This document shows, piece after piece, positions 42,265 to 51,270 of a stretch of DNA of 64,000 nt. Each line of letters starts with the position of its first letter. Position 1 is the stretch's first letter. A program made the position numbers and the translations under genes. This stretch comes from Ruminococcus_C sp963590855. Its GTDB lineage: Bacteria; Bacillota; Clostridia; Oscillospirales; Ruminococcaceae. Under the pieces are notes generated by a model. It ran no database searches, was not told where the DNA came from, and saw only the letters and a list, made by a program, of their open reading frames with translations. The stretch is taken from NCBI GenBank assembly GCA_963590855.1, contig CAVAQT010000002.1:69985-133984 (forward strand), written 5' to 3'.

Positions 42265-42473
42265 AAAATTGTATAGGCAAATGAAAGACGGTATCCCGTG
42301 TATTTCAGCTGTCTGTATGACCGGCAAGAGTGTTTTCCGATTTCTGCCGAAGCGGCGAGACTGCCGCAGACGGCAGGCATACCGCTCTGCTGCCGCATCA
42401 ATATGGGTTCTCAGGGAGAGCTGCACTTCTAGTACGGCTCTGCCCCAAATAAGGTTTTAGGAGGAATTCTCAA

Positions 42474-43424
42474 GTGGAAAAGAAACTGAAAAAGGGAAAG
42501 AAAGTTACCGTTCTCGGTGCCGGCAATGTCGGCGCATCCATCGCTTTCGCGCTGGCGATCAAGGGCCTGTGCTCTGAGCTGTTGCTCATCGACATCAACA
42601 AGCCCAAGGCAAAGGGTGAAGCAATGGACATCATGCAGGGTAATGCATTCTGCCCGTCCTGCGATATCCACGACGGCGACTATCCGGATGCAGTAGATTC
42701 CGATATGGTCATCATCACCGTAGGTATTGCCAGAAAGCCGGGTCAGACTCGTATCGACCTGTGCAAGACCAATGCGAAGATCATGGCTTCTGTTATGCCG
42801 GAGATCGTAAAGTATGCACCGCATGCATGTTATCTCGTAGTCAGCAACCCGGTTGACGTACTGACTTATGAGGCAATCCGCGTTTCCGGTCTGGATCCGA
42901 AGCAGGTTATCGGTTCCGGTACTGTTCTGGACTCTTCTCGTCTGCGTACCTGTCTGGCAGACCACGCAGGTCTGAACATCAAGAACATTCATGCCTATGT
43001 ATTCGGCGAGCACGGCGATTCTTCCATGATCCCGTGGTCTCTGTCCAGCATTGCCGGCATGAAGTTTGACGAATACTGCGCAAACGTAGAAGATCTGGGC
43101 GACAAGGATGCCATTGAACAGGAAGTTCGCGACGGCGGCGCTGAAGTTATCAAGTGCAAGGGCGCAACCTATTATGCAATTGCACTGTCTGTCAGCCAGA
43201 TCACCGAGGCGATTCTGCGGGATACCAAGGCAGTTCTGACAGTTTCTACACTGCAGGACGGCACACACTATGGCGTCAAGGATGTCTGCCTGAGCCTGCC
43301 GTGCGTACTGGGTGCAAACGGCGTAGAGCATGAGATCACACCGCCGATGACAGAAGAAGAAATCGCTCGCTTCCAGAAGAGCGGCGAGGCACTGCGTTCT
43401 GTTATCGATCAGATGGCTCTTTAA
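42474..43424 (+). CDS. mdh: Lactate/malate dehydrogenase family enzyme, probably malate dehydrogenase
   Basis: 316 aa, GTG start 9 nt after AGGAGG. NAD-binding GAGNVG (residues 15-20). Catalytic His in GEHGDSSM, with Asp/Arg in VLDSSRLRT. The residue that decides substrate (Gln102 in lactate dehydrogenase, Arg in malate dehydrogenase) lies in GIARKPGQTR and is Arg87, as in malate dehydrogenases of the LDH-like type. General annotation would say L-lactate dehydrogenase; I favour oxaloacetate/malate. The malic enzyme gene follows after 190 nt, the same pairing as in the malate shunt of cellulolytic clostridia. Strong codon bias suggests high expression. Confidence 0.8.
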   Translation: MEKKLKKGKKVTVLGAGNVGASIAFALAIKGLCSELLLIDINKPKAKGEAMDIMQGNAFCPSCDIHDGDYPDAVDSDMVIITVGIARKPGQTRIDLCKTNAKIMASVMPEIVKYAPHACYLVVSNPVDVLTYEAIRVSGLDPKQVIGSGTVLDSSRLRTCLADHAGLNIKNIHAYVFGEHGDSSMIPWSLSSIAGMKFDEYCANVEDLGDKDAIEQEVRDGGAEVIKCKGATYYAIALSVSQITEAILRDTKAVLTVSTLQDGTHYGVKDVCLSLPCVLGANGVEHEITPPMTEEEIARFQKSGEALRSVIDQMAL

Positions 43425-43614
43425 TCCGGATAGGATGCACTGTACTGTTTATACTATATAAATAGAAGAAAGCGCATTTCCTTCTATCCCAGCAGCACTG
43501 CTGCCGGGCAGACAATTGCCGCTTCTGCATGCAGGTTCGATGCACCGTTCTCTGCGGCAGAAAAGACTTCCGGCTGAAATGCCGGTAAATGGTTGGAAAG
43601 GGACGAGAAAAATT

Positions 43615-44793
43615 ATGGATTATGCAGCAGAATCTCTGAAACTGCACAAAGAATGGCAGGGAAAGATCGAAGTCACACTTCGCGCACCGCTGGAAACCGC
43701 CGATGATCTGTCACTGGCGTATACGCCTGGCGTTGCACAGCCCTGCCTGGAAATTCAGAAAGATGTTTCCAAGAGCTATGACCTGACCCGCCGGGGCAAT
43801 CTGGTTGCGGTTATCACAGACGGCACCGCTGTTCTGGGACTGGGCGATATCGGCCCGGAAGCAGGCATGCCGGTTATGGAAGGCAAATGCGCACTGTTCA
43901 AGCGCTTCGGCAATGTGGATGCGATCCCGCTCTGCGTCCGTTCAAAGAATGTAGATGAGATCGTAGAGACTGTTCGCCTGATCGCCGGAAGCTTTGGCGG
44001 TGTGAATCTGGAAGACATTTCCGCACCGCGCTGCTTTGAGATCGAGCGCCGGCTGAAAGAGTGCTGTGACATTCCGATCTTCCACGATGACCAGCACGGC
44101 ACCGCAGTTGTCACCCTGGCAGCAATGCTCAATGCGCTGAAGCTTGTCGGCAAGGATATCCACGATATCCGCGTTGTCACCAGCGGCGCAGGTGCAGCTG
44201 GTCTGGCAATCATCCGCTTGCTGATCGCAATGGGTCTGGATCCGCATCATGTTATTTTGTGCGACCGCCACGGCGCGATCTATGAGGGCAGAGACAACCT
44301 GAATCCGCAGAAGGAAGAAATGGCGAAGATCACCAACAGCGGCCACAAGGCCGGCACACTGGCAGAGATGCTGGTGGATGCTGATGTGTTCATTGGCGTA
44401 TCCGCACCGAACTGCGTGACACCGGAAATGGTAAAATCCATGGCGAAAGATCCTATCATCTTCGCAATGGCAAACCCGACACCGGAGATCATGCCGGAAA
44501 AGGCGCTGGCGGCCGGCGCAGCAGTTATGGGCACTGGACGCAGCGACTTCCCGAACCAGATCAACAATGTTCTGGCGTTCCCGGGTATCTTCCGCGGCGC
44601 ATTGGACGTTCGTGCAAGCGATATCAACGATGCGATGAAGATCGCCGCTGCAAAGGCAATTGCGGATTTTGTGACACCGGAAAAGCTGTCTGCGGAATAT
44701 ATCATTCCCAGTCCGCTGGAAGATGGCGTCAGTGAGGCAGTCGCAAAGGCTGTGGCACAGGCTGCCAAGGATACCGGCGTTGCAAGAATCTGA
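43615..44793 (+). CDS. Malic enzyme (oxaloacetate-decarboxylating malate dehydrogenase)
   Basis: 392 aa, the short bacterial type without a phosphotransacetylase domain. Converts malate to pyruvate, CO2 and NAD(P)H. Motifs: the tyrosine in LAYTPGVAQPCLEI, lysine in GKCALFKRFGNVDA, divalent metal residues around EDISAPRCFEIE and FHDDQHGTAVV, and the nucleotide-binding SGAGAAGLAI. Start at 43615 chosen (AAAGGGACGAG upstream); an earlier ATG at 43516 is not conserved. Works together with the dehydrogenase upstream. Confidence 0.93.
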   Translation: MDYAAESLKLHKEWQGKIEVTLRAPLETADDLSLAYTPGVAQPCLEIQKDVSKSYDLTRRGNLVAVITDGTAVLGLGDIGPEAGMPVMEGKCALFKRFGNVDAIPLCVRSKNVDEIVETVRLIAGSFGGVNLEDISAPRCFEIERRLKECCDIPIFHDDQHGTAVVTLAAMLNALKLVGKDIHDIRVVTSGAGAAGLAIIRLLIAMGLDPHHVILCDRHGAIYEGRDNLNPQKEEMAKITNSGHKAGTLAEMLVDADVFIGVSAPNCVTPEMVKSMAKDPIIFAMANPTPEIMPEKALAAGAAVMGTGRSDFPNQINNVLAFPGIFRGALDVRASDINDAMKIAAAKAIADFVTPEKLSAEYIIPSPLEDGVSEAVAKAVAQAAKDTGVARI

Positions 44794-44817
44794 GACAGTA
44801 CAGTAAAAAATTCAAAT

Positions 44818-44856
44818 GAAAAAGCAGGATGCCGGAGCAGTGTCCTGCTTTTTTTG
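44818..44856 (+). terminator. Terminator after malic enzyme
   Basis: Stem AAAAGCAGGA / TCCTGCTTTT with a 13-nt loop and a T run. Confidence 0.9.
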
Positions 44857-44969
44857 ATGAAAAAGCGATATATTTTGCGGATACTGCAAAAAAATGTTAA
44901 GTGAACCTGGGGCTGCACCAAAAGATATTTCGCATATTGTTAAAAATAGAAAAAATCGCAGAAACCACT

Positions 44970-44998
44970 TGCAGATTTGTGTGAAATGTGCTAAAATA
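44970..44998 (+). promoter_or_regulatory. Promoter for the ComEA-like gene
   Basis: TTGCAG (44970-44975), 17 nt, TAAAAT (44993-44998). Confidence 0.55.
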
Positions 44999-45071
44999 GA
45001 CTGTGGACTTGCGGAAGCCTTTTCCGAAAGCGGAAAGAGAATCTGTACCGCAGGATGGGATAGGGGTTCGC

Positions 45072-45887
45072 ATGAAACAAGAACGGTCTGGATGGCTGGT
45101 GCGGGGCGGTGTGCTGCTTTTGCTGGCAGGGGCAATGGGCCTCTTGATCTGGCAGGGTGCGCAGCACGCCTCTTCGACAGAAAAACATGCCGCACCGCAG
45201 CGCCTTGCGGCGGTGACGGAAACAGAAACCACGGCGGAGACTTCGGCAACGGAGACAGCAAAGGCTGTTCTGACGACGGCTTCTGTCCCCAAGGAAACCA
45301 AAGCCAAGACGAAGTCTGCGACGAAAACGAAGCAAACAGATGCCGCGGTGCGCACAGTGGAATTTCCGTTGGAGTTAAACTGCGCGGATGCGTCAGAACT
45401 GGAACAGCTTCCGGGAATCGGCGCGGCGCTGGCGGAACGGATCGTGGACTATCGCAGTCAGATCGGCGGATTCCGGAATCGGGAACAGCTGATGGAAGTC
45501 AGCGGCATCGGTGAGGCAAAACTCAGCGCAGTCTACGACCTGGTCTATGTGGAGAATGAATCCGATCCGGAGGACGTCCAGGAACCAGAAGTCGTTCCGG
45601 AGCAGGAAGCGCCGGCGCAGCCGGCTGTACCGGAACTTCCGGCAGAAACACAGCCGGAGCCGGAGTTGGAACTCCCGTTGGATCTGAATCGGGCGACTGA
45701 GGAAGAACTGGTGCGGCTGCCGGACGAAGTGGTTTCTCCGGAGCTTGCAGCACAGATCGTGGCATTCCGGGAGCAGATCGGTGCATTCAGCTCTGTCTAT
45801 GAATTGCTCTATGTAGAGGGCGTGACGGAGATGAAATTCACGGAGCTGCGGGATTATGTGCAAATTATCGAGGAAACTGCGCCGTGA
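45072..45887 (+). CDS. ComEA-like membrane protein with two helix-hairpin-helix regions
   Basis: 271 aa. One N-terminal membrane anchor (LVRGGVLLLLAGAMGLLIW), then a Thr/Lys-rich linker. The first HhH unit lies at residues 98-157 (LNCADASELEQLPGIGAALA, VSGIGEAKLSAVYDL). A Pro/Glu-rich spacer follows, then a second, more degenerate unit (LDLNRATEEELVRLPDEVVS, VEGVTEMKFTELRDY). ComEA binds incoming DNA in competence; the usual SLBB domain is absent and comEC is not adjacent. An in-frame ATG at 45003 is possible, but 45072 gives the cleaner N-terminus. Confidence 0.8.
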   Translation: MKQERSGWLVRGGVLLLLAGAMGLLIWQGAQHASSTEKHAAPQRLAAVTETETTAETSATETAKAVLTTASVPKETKAKTKSATKTKQTDAAVRTVEFPLELNCADASELEQLPGIGAALAERIVDYRSQIGGFRNREQLMEVSGIGEAKLSAVYDLVYVENESDPEDVQEPEVVPEQEAPAQPAVPELPAETQPEPELELPLDLNRATEEELVRLPDEVVSPELAAQIVAFREQIGAFSSVYELLYVEGVTEMKFTELRDYVQIIEETAP

Positions 45888-46030
45888 CCGCATTTTTTTG
45901 AGCAAACTCTATACTTTAACCGTTCTGTAACTTTTCCGAAAATGCTCTGAAATGTTTGTGAAAGTGCACAAAAAACGAATCTGTTTTTTGTACCGTATCA
46001 CTGAAAAAAATGAAAGAACGGTATAAGGCA

Positions 46031-46059
46031 TTGACAATTCTTTTGAATTGTTGTATATT
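46031..46059 (+). promoter_or_regulatory. Promoter for the sugar ABC operon
   Basis: TTGACA (46031-46036), 17 nt, TATATT (46054-46059). Confidence 0.75.
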
Positions 46060-46077
46060 AGGCTTATCATAAAAAAT

Positions 46078-46148
46078 GTTCTCTGTGTCTGCTTTGTGCA
46101 ATTTTACAGAGAACCGTATCGGTATGCAGTGAAAAACAGATTCACTGC
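46078..46148 (+). promoter_or_regulatory. Structured leader: two perfect hairpins before the solute-binding gene
   Basis: GTTCTCTGT (46078-46086) pairs with ACAGAGAAC (46106-46114), and GCAGTGAA (46126-46133) with TTCACTGC (46141-46148). No T tract follows, so an mRNA-stabilising or regulatory leader is more likely than a terminator. No known riboswitch fold is recognised. Confidence 0.55.
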
Positions 46149-46224
46149 GCAAAAGGTTGTTTATTACACTGCTATGCCAAATCGGCACAAAGTGTGATAT
46201 ATATATTTAAGGAGGAAAATTCCA

Positions 46225-47712
46225 ATGAACAAGTTGAAAAGAACACTGGCTCTGATGGCTGCACTGGCAATGACCGCTACTGCATTCGTAGGATGCGGCG
46301 ACAACAGCTCCAGCTCTTCTGAGTCTAAGGCAGAGTCTTCTGCTGAAGAGAGCAGCGCAGCAGACGAGGAAGAGTCTTCTGCAGCTGATGAAGAGTCTTC
46401 TGAGGCTGAATCCGCTGATGGCTACACCAACGTAGACATCCCGGCTCTGGGCGAACCGGACGGCTCTCTGAAGGACGGCGGCGACAAGCTGACTATCCTG
46501 TGCTGGACTGAGGACGACCTGCAGTACATGTACGATATCGTTGCTGATGCAACCGGCATGGACAAGAGCATGATCGCTTACAAGAACGTTGGTTCTAACG
46601 GTACTGAGGCTAACGAGCAGTACGCACAGGTATTCCTGTCTGGCGACGACGTTGACCTGTACTTCTGCGATGCAGACTGGAACATGGCTTATCAGAACAA
46701 CGATGAGTATTCTGCTCCGCTGTCCGCAGTAGGCATCACTGAGGATATGTATGACAACGCTTATGGTTACACTGTATCCATGGGTAAGGATAAGAACGGC
46801 GTCCTGAAGGGTGCTACTTGGCAGGCAGCAGCAGGCGGCTACGCTTACCGTGCAGACCTGGCTGAAGAGTACCTGGGCGTAACTTCTCCGGAAGATATGC
46901 AGGCACAGATCGGCAGCTGGGATGACTTCTGGGCAACCGCAGCTACCGTTTATGAGAAGTCTGGCAACACCACTGCTATGGCTGACTCTCTGGGCGGTGT
47001 ATGGAGAGCTTACTCCAACGGTAACAGAACTAAGTCTTGGGTTAACGACGGCACACTGGATTCTTCTTCCGTAGGTGATTTCATCTCTATGGCTAAGGAG
47101 AACTTCGACAAGGGTTACATCTCTGGTGCAACTCAGTGGACTGATGACTGGCTCCCGCAGGGTCAGTCTGATGGCGCTCAGGCTAACAAGACCTTCGGTT
47201 TCTTCTTCCCGACTTGGGCAATCGCTACAGGTGGTTCTCTGGAACAGGCTGAAGGCGGCGAAGGCGGCTCTACTTATGGTAAGTTCGCTCTGTGCGAAGG
47301 CCCGACATCTTGGTTCTGGGGCGGCACATGGATCTGCGTATATCCGCAGACCGATAACGCTAAGGAAGCTGGTCAGTTCATCTACACTATGACTGCTGAT
47401 GCAGATGCAATGCAGAAGTATGTAGACGTTCGCGGCGACTTTGTAAACAACAAGGGCGTTATGGATGCTACTACTAAGGCTGGCACAAACAGCAACCCGC
47501 TGTTCGGCGGCCAGGATCAGTTCCAGATCCTGTTCAACTCTGCTGACAAGATCGACATGAGCATCGCTTCTGAGTATGATGCAAAGATCAACACAGACCT
47601 GCAGAACGCAGTTCAGGATTACTGCAATGGCGTTACCTCTTCTGAGGATGACTGCCTGAACGCATTCCTGGATGCAGTTGCAGCTGATGTAACTGACATC
47701 ACTGTTGAATAA
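46225..47712 (+). CDS. Sugar ABC transporter solute-binding lipoprotein
   Basis: 495 aa. Lipobox FVGC (Cys24), then a Ser/Glu/Ala-rich tether (residues 28-65) and a family 1 extracellular binding domain with many aromatic residues (SWFWGGTWICVYPQ, TQWTDDWLPQGQ), suited to oligosaccharides. AAGGAGG precedes ATG. The codon choice is extremely biased, so this is probably one of the most abundant proteins encoded here. Two permease genes follow. In a cellulolytic cell cello- or xylo-oligosaccharides are likely ligands (inference). Confidence 0.9.
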   Translation: MNKLKRTLALMAALAMTATAFVGCGDNSSSSSESKAESSAEESSAADEEESSAADEESSEAESADGYTNVDIPALGEPDGSLKDGGDKLTILCWTEDDLQYMYDIVADATGMDKSMIAYKNVGSNGTEANEQYAQVFLSGDDVDLYFCDADWNMAYQNNDEYSAPLSAVGITEDMYDNAYGYTVSMGKDKNGVLKGATWQAAAGGYAYRADLAEEYLGVTSPEDMQAQIGSWDDFWATAATVYEKSGNTTAMADSLGGVWRAYSNGNRTKSWVNDGTLDSSSVGDFISMAKENFDKGYISGATQWTDDWLPQGQSDGAQANKTFGFFFPTWAIATGGSLEQAEGGEGGSTYGKFALCEGPTSWFWGGTWICVYPQTDNAKEAGQFIYTMTADADAMQKYVDVRGDFVNNKGVMDATTKAGTNSNPLFGGQDQFQILFNSADKIDMSIASEYDAKINTDLQNAVQDYCNGVTSSEDDCLNAFLDAVAADVTDITVE

Positions 47713-47751
47713 GCTTCGGCTCTCAACACTTTTTGAATGATTGAACGTACG

Positions 47752-47779
47752 GCCTATAGGATAATTGCGTCCTATAGGC
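47752..47779 (+). other. Intercistronic hairpin after the solute-binding gene
   Basis: Perfect 10-bp stem GCCTATAGGA / TCCTATAGGC with an 8-nt loop and no clean T run. It probably protects the upstream message or lowers read-through into the permease genes. Confidence 0.6.
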
Positions 47780-47834
47780 GTATGTTTATCTTCTCTCTTA
47801 CTATTCTACTGAATTTTTGAAAGGGTGTGTGCAA

Positions 47835-48878
47835 ATGGCTTCCGCTGCACAACGTCGAATTAAGTCGATTAGCTATGCGAAGTATGGCTATATGTTCATT
47901 GCCCCGTTCTTTCTCGTGTACTGTTTCTTCCAGGTATGGCCGCTGATCCAGACCTTTATCCTGAGTTTCCAGGGTAACGGTGCTGATGCCGGTAACTTTG
48001 TCGGATTTGACAACTACGGCATCATCCTGTTCGGTTCTGGCGAAGGCATGGGCCGCCGTGCTGCTGCAATGCAGGACCTGTTCCTGACATCGTTCAAGAA
48101 CACCATTATCCTGTGGATTGGTAACTTCATTCCGCAGATCCTGTTGTCCCTGCTGCTGGCAGTTTGGTTCACCGATTCGAAACTGCACATTCCGGGCGTG
48201 GGCTTCTTCAAAGTTGTTATGTACCTGCCGAACATCATCACCGCAGTATCCGTTGCTGCTCTGTTCATGCGCTTTATCTCCAACAGCCAGCTGTCTGCAG
48301 TAAACACACTGCTGATGCTGAATGGCGGCGATCCGGTAAGCTTCGAAGCATCTGCTGCATGGAGCCGCGGTATCGTAATGTTCATCCAGACATGGCTGTG
48401 GTTTGGTAATACCATGATCATGATGATGTCTGGTATCATGGGCATCAACCCGTCTCTGTTCGAGGCTGCCGCAATCGACGGCGCTTCCAGCGGACAGGTG
48501 CTGCGGAAGGTAACCCTGCCGCTGCTGCGTCCGATGGTTGTTTACACACTGATCACTTCCATGATCGGTGGTCTCCAGATGTTCGATATCCCGTATCTGT
48601 ATCACACAGGTGCTGGTAAGATCAACGCAAATCTGCGTACCGTTGCTGTGTTCGTTTACGAACAGTTCCGTGCCGGTGCAAAGATCCATCAGCCGGACTA
48701 CGGCATCGCCGGTGCGGCATCTGTTCTGCTGTTCATCATTACAGCAGCTCTGGGTGTCCTGGTATTCCGTATGAACCGTGATGAGGATGAGCATCGCAAA
48801 AAGCAGGAGCGCAAGGCTCTTGTGAAGGAATACAAGAAACAGCAGAAACTGGCGAAGAATGGAGGTCTCGGCGCATAA
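47835..48878 (+). CDS. Sugar ABC transporter permease (MalF/UgpA type)
   Basis: 347 aa, six to seven helices. The EAA loop with the ATPase contact is EAAAIDGASSGQVLRKVTLP (about residues 215-234). The C-terminus is a long charged Lys-rich tail. Start 47835 follows AAAGGGTG; ATG 47817 is an alternative. It overlaps the next permease by 1 nt. Confidence 0.93.
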   Translation: MASAAQRRIKSISYAKYGYMFIAPFFLVYCFFQVWPLIQTFILSFQGNGADAGNFVGFDNYGIILFGSGEGMGRRAAAMQDLFLTSFKNTIILWIGNFIPQILLSLLLAVWFTDSKLHIPGVGFFKVVMYLPNIITAVSVAALFMRFISNSQLSAVNTLLMLNGGDPVSFEASAAWSRGIVMFIQTWLWFGNTMIMMMSGIMGINPSLFEAAAIDGASSGQVLRKVTLPLLRPMVVYTLITSMIGGLQMFDIPYLYHTGAGKINANLRTVAVFVYEQFRAGAKIHQPDYGIAGAASVLLFIITAALGVLVFRMNRDEDEHRKKQERKALVKEYKKQQKLAKNGGLGA

Positions 48879-49765
48879 TGGAAAACGTTGGTGTTAAAGA
48901 CAATTATATGTTGATTCAGAGACTGAAATCTGCTGGATGCTTCATTGTCTGCGTCCTGCTGGCATTGATCTGTCTGATTCCGCTGTACATCATGATCATG
49001 AATGCAACGCACGGAGACGCTTCTCTGCGTTCTCAGCCGTTGCAATTCCTGCCGGGCGGTAACCTGCTGACCAATATCAAGAATATTGCCGGCGGTGAAT
49101 TTCCGCAGTCCCCGAACTTCAATGTTTGGCTGGGCTACCGGAACTCCCTGATCATTGCAGGCGGTACAACCATTCTGACTGTATTCTTCTCTGCTTTGAC
49201 TTCTTATGGTCTGACCGTTTACGATTTCAAAATCCGTGACGGCGCATACACATTTATTCTGGCAGTTATGATGATCCCGATCCAGGTTACTTCTACCGGT
49301 TTCGTAAAGTTCATGGTTGGTACTCTGGGTCTGGCAAACAGCTACATCCCGCTGATTATCCCGGCGATTGCAGCTCCTGCTGTTGTTTTCTACATGAGAC
49401 AATACATGAAGTCTTCTTTCCCGCTGGACATCGTAGAGGCAGCGCGTATTGACGGAAGCGGCGAGTTCCGTACCTTCCTGACCATCGCGATCCCGATGTG
49501 CAAGCCGGCAATTGCTGTACAGGCGATCTTCGCTTTCGTACAGAACTGGAACAACTTCTATACGCAGAATATGATCATTATTTCCAATGAGAAGCGTTTC
49601 ACAATGCCGATCATGATCCAGAGCGTTCTGGGTCAGGATAAGCACCCGGATCTGGGCGCACAGTACGCTGCAGTTGCACTGTCTGTTATCCCGATCATTG
49701 TGATCTACCTGATTCTGTCCAGATTCATCGTTGCTGGTGTAGCACTGGGCGGCGTAAAGGAATAA
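48878..49765 (+). CDS. Sugar ABC transporter permease (MalG/UgpE type)
   Basis: 295 aa, six helices. The EAA loop is IVEAARIDGSGEFRTFLTIA (about residues 187-206), followed by AIFAFVQNWNNFYTQ. It forms a heterodimer with the preceding permease. No ATPase gene follows; a shared MsmK-type ATPase elsewhere would be needed. Confidence 0.93.
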   Translation: MENVGVKDNYMLIQRLKSAGCFIVCVLLALICLIPLYIMIMNATHGDASLRSQPLQFLPGGNLLTNIKNIAGGEFPQSPNFNVWLGYRNSLIIAGGTTILTVFFSALTSYGLTVYDFKIRDGAYTFILAVMMIPIQVTSTGFVKFMVGTLGLANSYIPLIIPAIAAPAVVFYMRQYMKSSFPLDIVEAARIDGSGEFRTFLTIAIPMCKPAIAVQAIFAFVQNWNNFYTQNMIIISNEKRFTMPIMIQSVLGQDKHPDLGAQYAAVALSVIPIIVIYLILSRFIVAGVALGGVKE

Positions 49766-49792
49766 TCGCATCTTAGAATATTTGTTCATTTC

Positions 49793-49828
49793 AAAGAGCC
49801 ATTGCCTTCGTGCAGTGGCTCTTTTTGT
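49793..49828 (+). terminator. Terminator of the sugar ABC operon
   Basis: Stem AAGAGCCATTGC / GCAGTGGCTCTT (one G-T pair) followed by TTTG. Confidence 0.85.
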
Positions 49829-49846
49829 TGAGACCAACCGGATACA

Positions 49847-49887
49847 CAAAAACGCCATCGCTGCAATGCTGCCAGCGATGGCGTTTT
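49847..49887. terminator. Terminator of the HAD gene
   Basis: Stem AAAACGCCATCGCTG / CAGCGATGGCGTTTT; it can act on both strands. Confidence 0.85.
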
Positions 49888-49906
49888 GTAATTGGAATGT
49901 TCGGGG

Positions 49907-50689
49907 TTATATCAGATTGAAATGCTGCAATGCCTTTTCCAATCCGTCATCGGCGAGATTTGCAGTAATATAATCCGCATAGGGATGCAGCATAGGGCTG
50001 TCTCCCATGGCGATGCCAGTTCCGGCAACCTCTAACATGGGACGGTCGTTCAGGCTGTCTCCAATGGCGAATACCTGAGAACGCTCAGCCCCCAAAAGCT
50101 GCATCATTTTCTCCATGCCCGTGGCTTTGGAACAGCCGCAGGGAACCATTTCTGCAAAGCCGTTTCCGCGGTCGATATAATCGAATTTGCCGGTCAAACC
50201 TGCCTGAAAGCCTTCCAGATCGCTTTCCTCGTCGTACCAGATGACAAATTTGTCTGTGTACCAGTCCGCATCCTCTGGCACATCTGCAAACGGCAGCTGT
50301 TTGCTTTCGTAGAGCTCCAACAACTTTTGCAGATTCGGCAGCGTTCTTACCTTGTGGTCGATGAACATGGCGTCGCTTCGTTCGTACAAAACAGCCACAT
50401 TGGTGCGGCGCACCAACTCAACCATTTCACGGCTGCGTGCCGGAGTCTGCTTTTCGTGGAATAGGATCTTGCCGTCATATTCCAGTTCGGTGCCGCAGCC
50501 GTAGATATAGCCGTCAAAACCGATTTCCCGGAGAAACGGGTCTACATTCATAGCGGTGCGTCCGGTATTGATGAGGGTGGCATTGCCCTTTTTCCGGGCT
50601 GCCTGGATGGCACGAACGGCGGATTCCGGCAAATAGCCGTCCTCGGAGATGATCGTACCGTCAATGTCAAAGAAAATGAAATTTTGCAT
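49907..50689 (-). CDS. Cof-type HAD family hydrolase
   Basis: 260 aa. HAD motif I FFDIDGTI (residues 5-12) with the nucleophile Asp, motif II LINTGRT, and the type IIB cap. Motif III/IV is IGDSLNDRPMLEVAGTGIAM with the metal-binding Asp pair. Family members dephosphorylate sugar phosphates, FMN or PLP. The neighbouring operon makes riboflavin, so a role in dephosphorylating the ribityl precursor (5-amino-6-ribitylamino-uracil phosphate) is an attractive guess. ATG 50689 has only a weak ribosome site; GTG 50701 is in frame. Confidence 0.88.
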   Translation of the reverse strand: MQNFIFFDIDGTIISEDGYLPESAVRAIQAARKKGNATLINTGRTAMNVDPFLREIGFDGYIYGCGTELEYDGKILFHEKQTPARSREMVELVRRTNVAVLYERSDAMFIDHKVRTLPNLQKLLELYESKQLPFADVPEDADWYTDKFVIWYDEESDLEGFQAGLTGKFDYIDRGNGFAEMVPCGCSKATGMEKMMQLLGAERSQVFAIGDSLNDRPMLEVAGTGIAMGDSPMLHPYADYITANLADDGLEKALQHFNLI

Positions 50690-50754
50690 AAACTCACTCA
50701 CTTTATGGGAATCTCAAATGGAAAGGGAACTTTCAACATTGTGGAAAATGTTCC

Positions 50755-51216
50755 TTATGCGTTTTTGAACAGGCTGACCATTTCCAGCGCGGACATAGCG
50801 CAATCATAGCCCTTGTTGCCTGCCTTAGTGCCGGCGCGTTCGATTGCCTGTTCAATGGTGTCGGTGGTCAGTACGCCAAACAGCACCGGCAGACCGGATT
50901 CCAGACCGACCTGCGCGATACCCTTGGAAACCTCAGCGCAAACATAGTCATAGTGACTCGTCGAACCGCGGATCACTGCGCCGACGCAGATGATGGCGTC
51001 ATACTTGCCGGAGAATGCCAGCTTCTTGGCAGCCAGCGGAATCTCAAATGCACCCGGCACCCATGCCAGGGTGATGTCATCGCCGTCTGTGCCGTGCCGC
51101 AGCAGGCAGTCCTCTGCGCCGCCTACCAGCTTGGTGGTGATAAATTCGTTGAAACGGGATGCTACAATGGCGATTTTCAGTCCCTTGCCGTCATACATGC
51201 CTTCCAGTGTTTTCAT
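50755..51216 (-). CDS. ribH: 6,7-dimethyl-8-ribityllumazine synthase
   Basis: 153 aa, normal length; condenses the ribityl pyrimidine with dihydroxybutanone phosphate. Signature parts are VASRFNEFITTKLVGGAEDC, WVPGAFEIPLAAK, GAVIRGSTSHYDYV with the catalytic His, and VLTTDTIEQAIERAGTKAGN. Last gene of the rib operon, 54 nt after ribBA, with an AGGAGGT box. Confidence 0.96.
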   Translation of the reverse strand: MKTLEGMYDGKGLKIAIVASRFNEFITTKLVGGAEDCLLRHGTDGDDITLAWVPGAFEIPLAAKKLAFSGKYDAIICVGAVIRGSTSHYDYVCAEVSKGIAQVGLESGLPVLFGVLTTDTIEQAIERAGTKAGNKGYDCAMSALEMVSLFKNA

Positions 51217-51270
51217 AATGTATACCTCCTAAAATTTGTTTTGGATGATCGGTTTTGCTATCGGCTTTCC

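Noticed and set aside
42265..42473. Riboswitch in the leader of the dehydrogenase gene
   Set aside because: I can see only a short hairpin and no conserved aptamer core or terminator.
45003..45072. Longer N-terminus for the ComEA-like protein
   Set aside because: The added residues would place 23 charged residues before the membrane anchor, and the promoter -10 at 44993-44998 is too close to an ATG at 45003 for a normal ribosome site.
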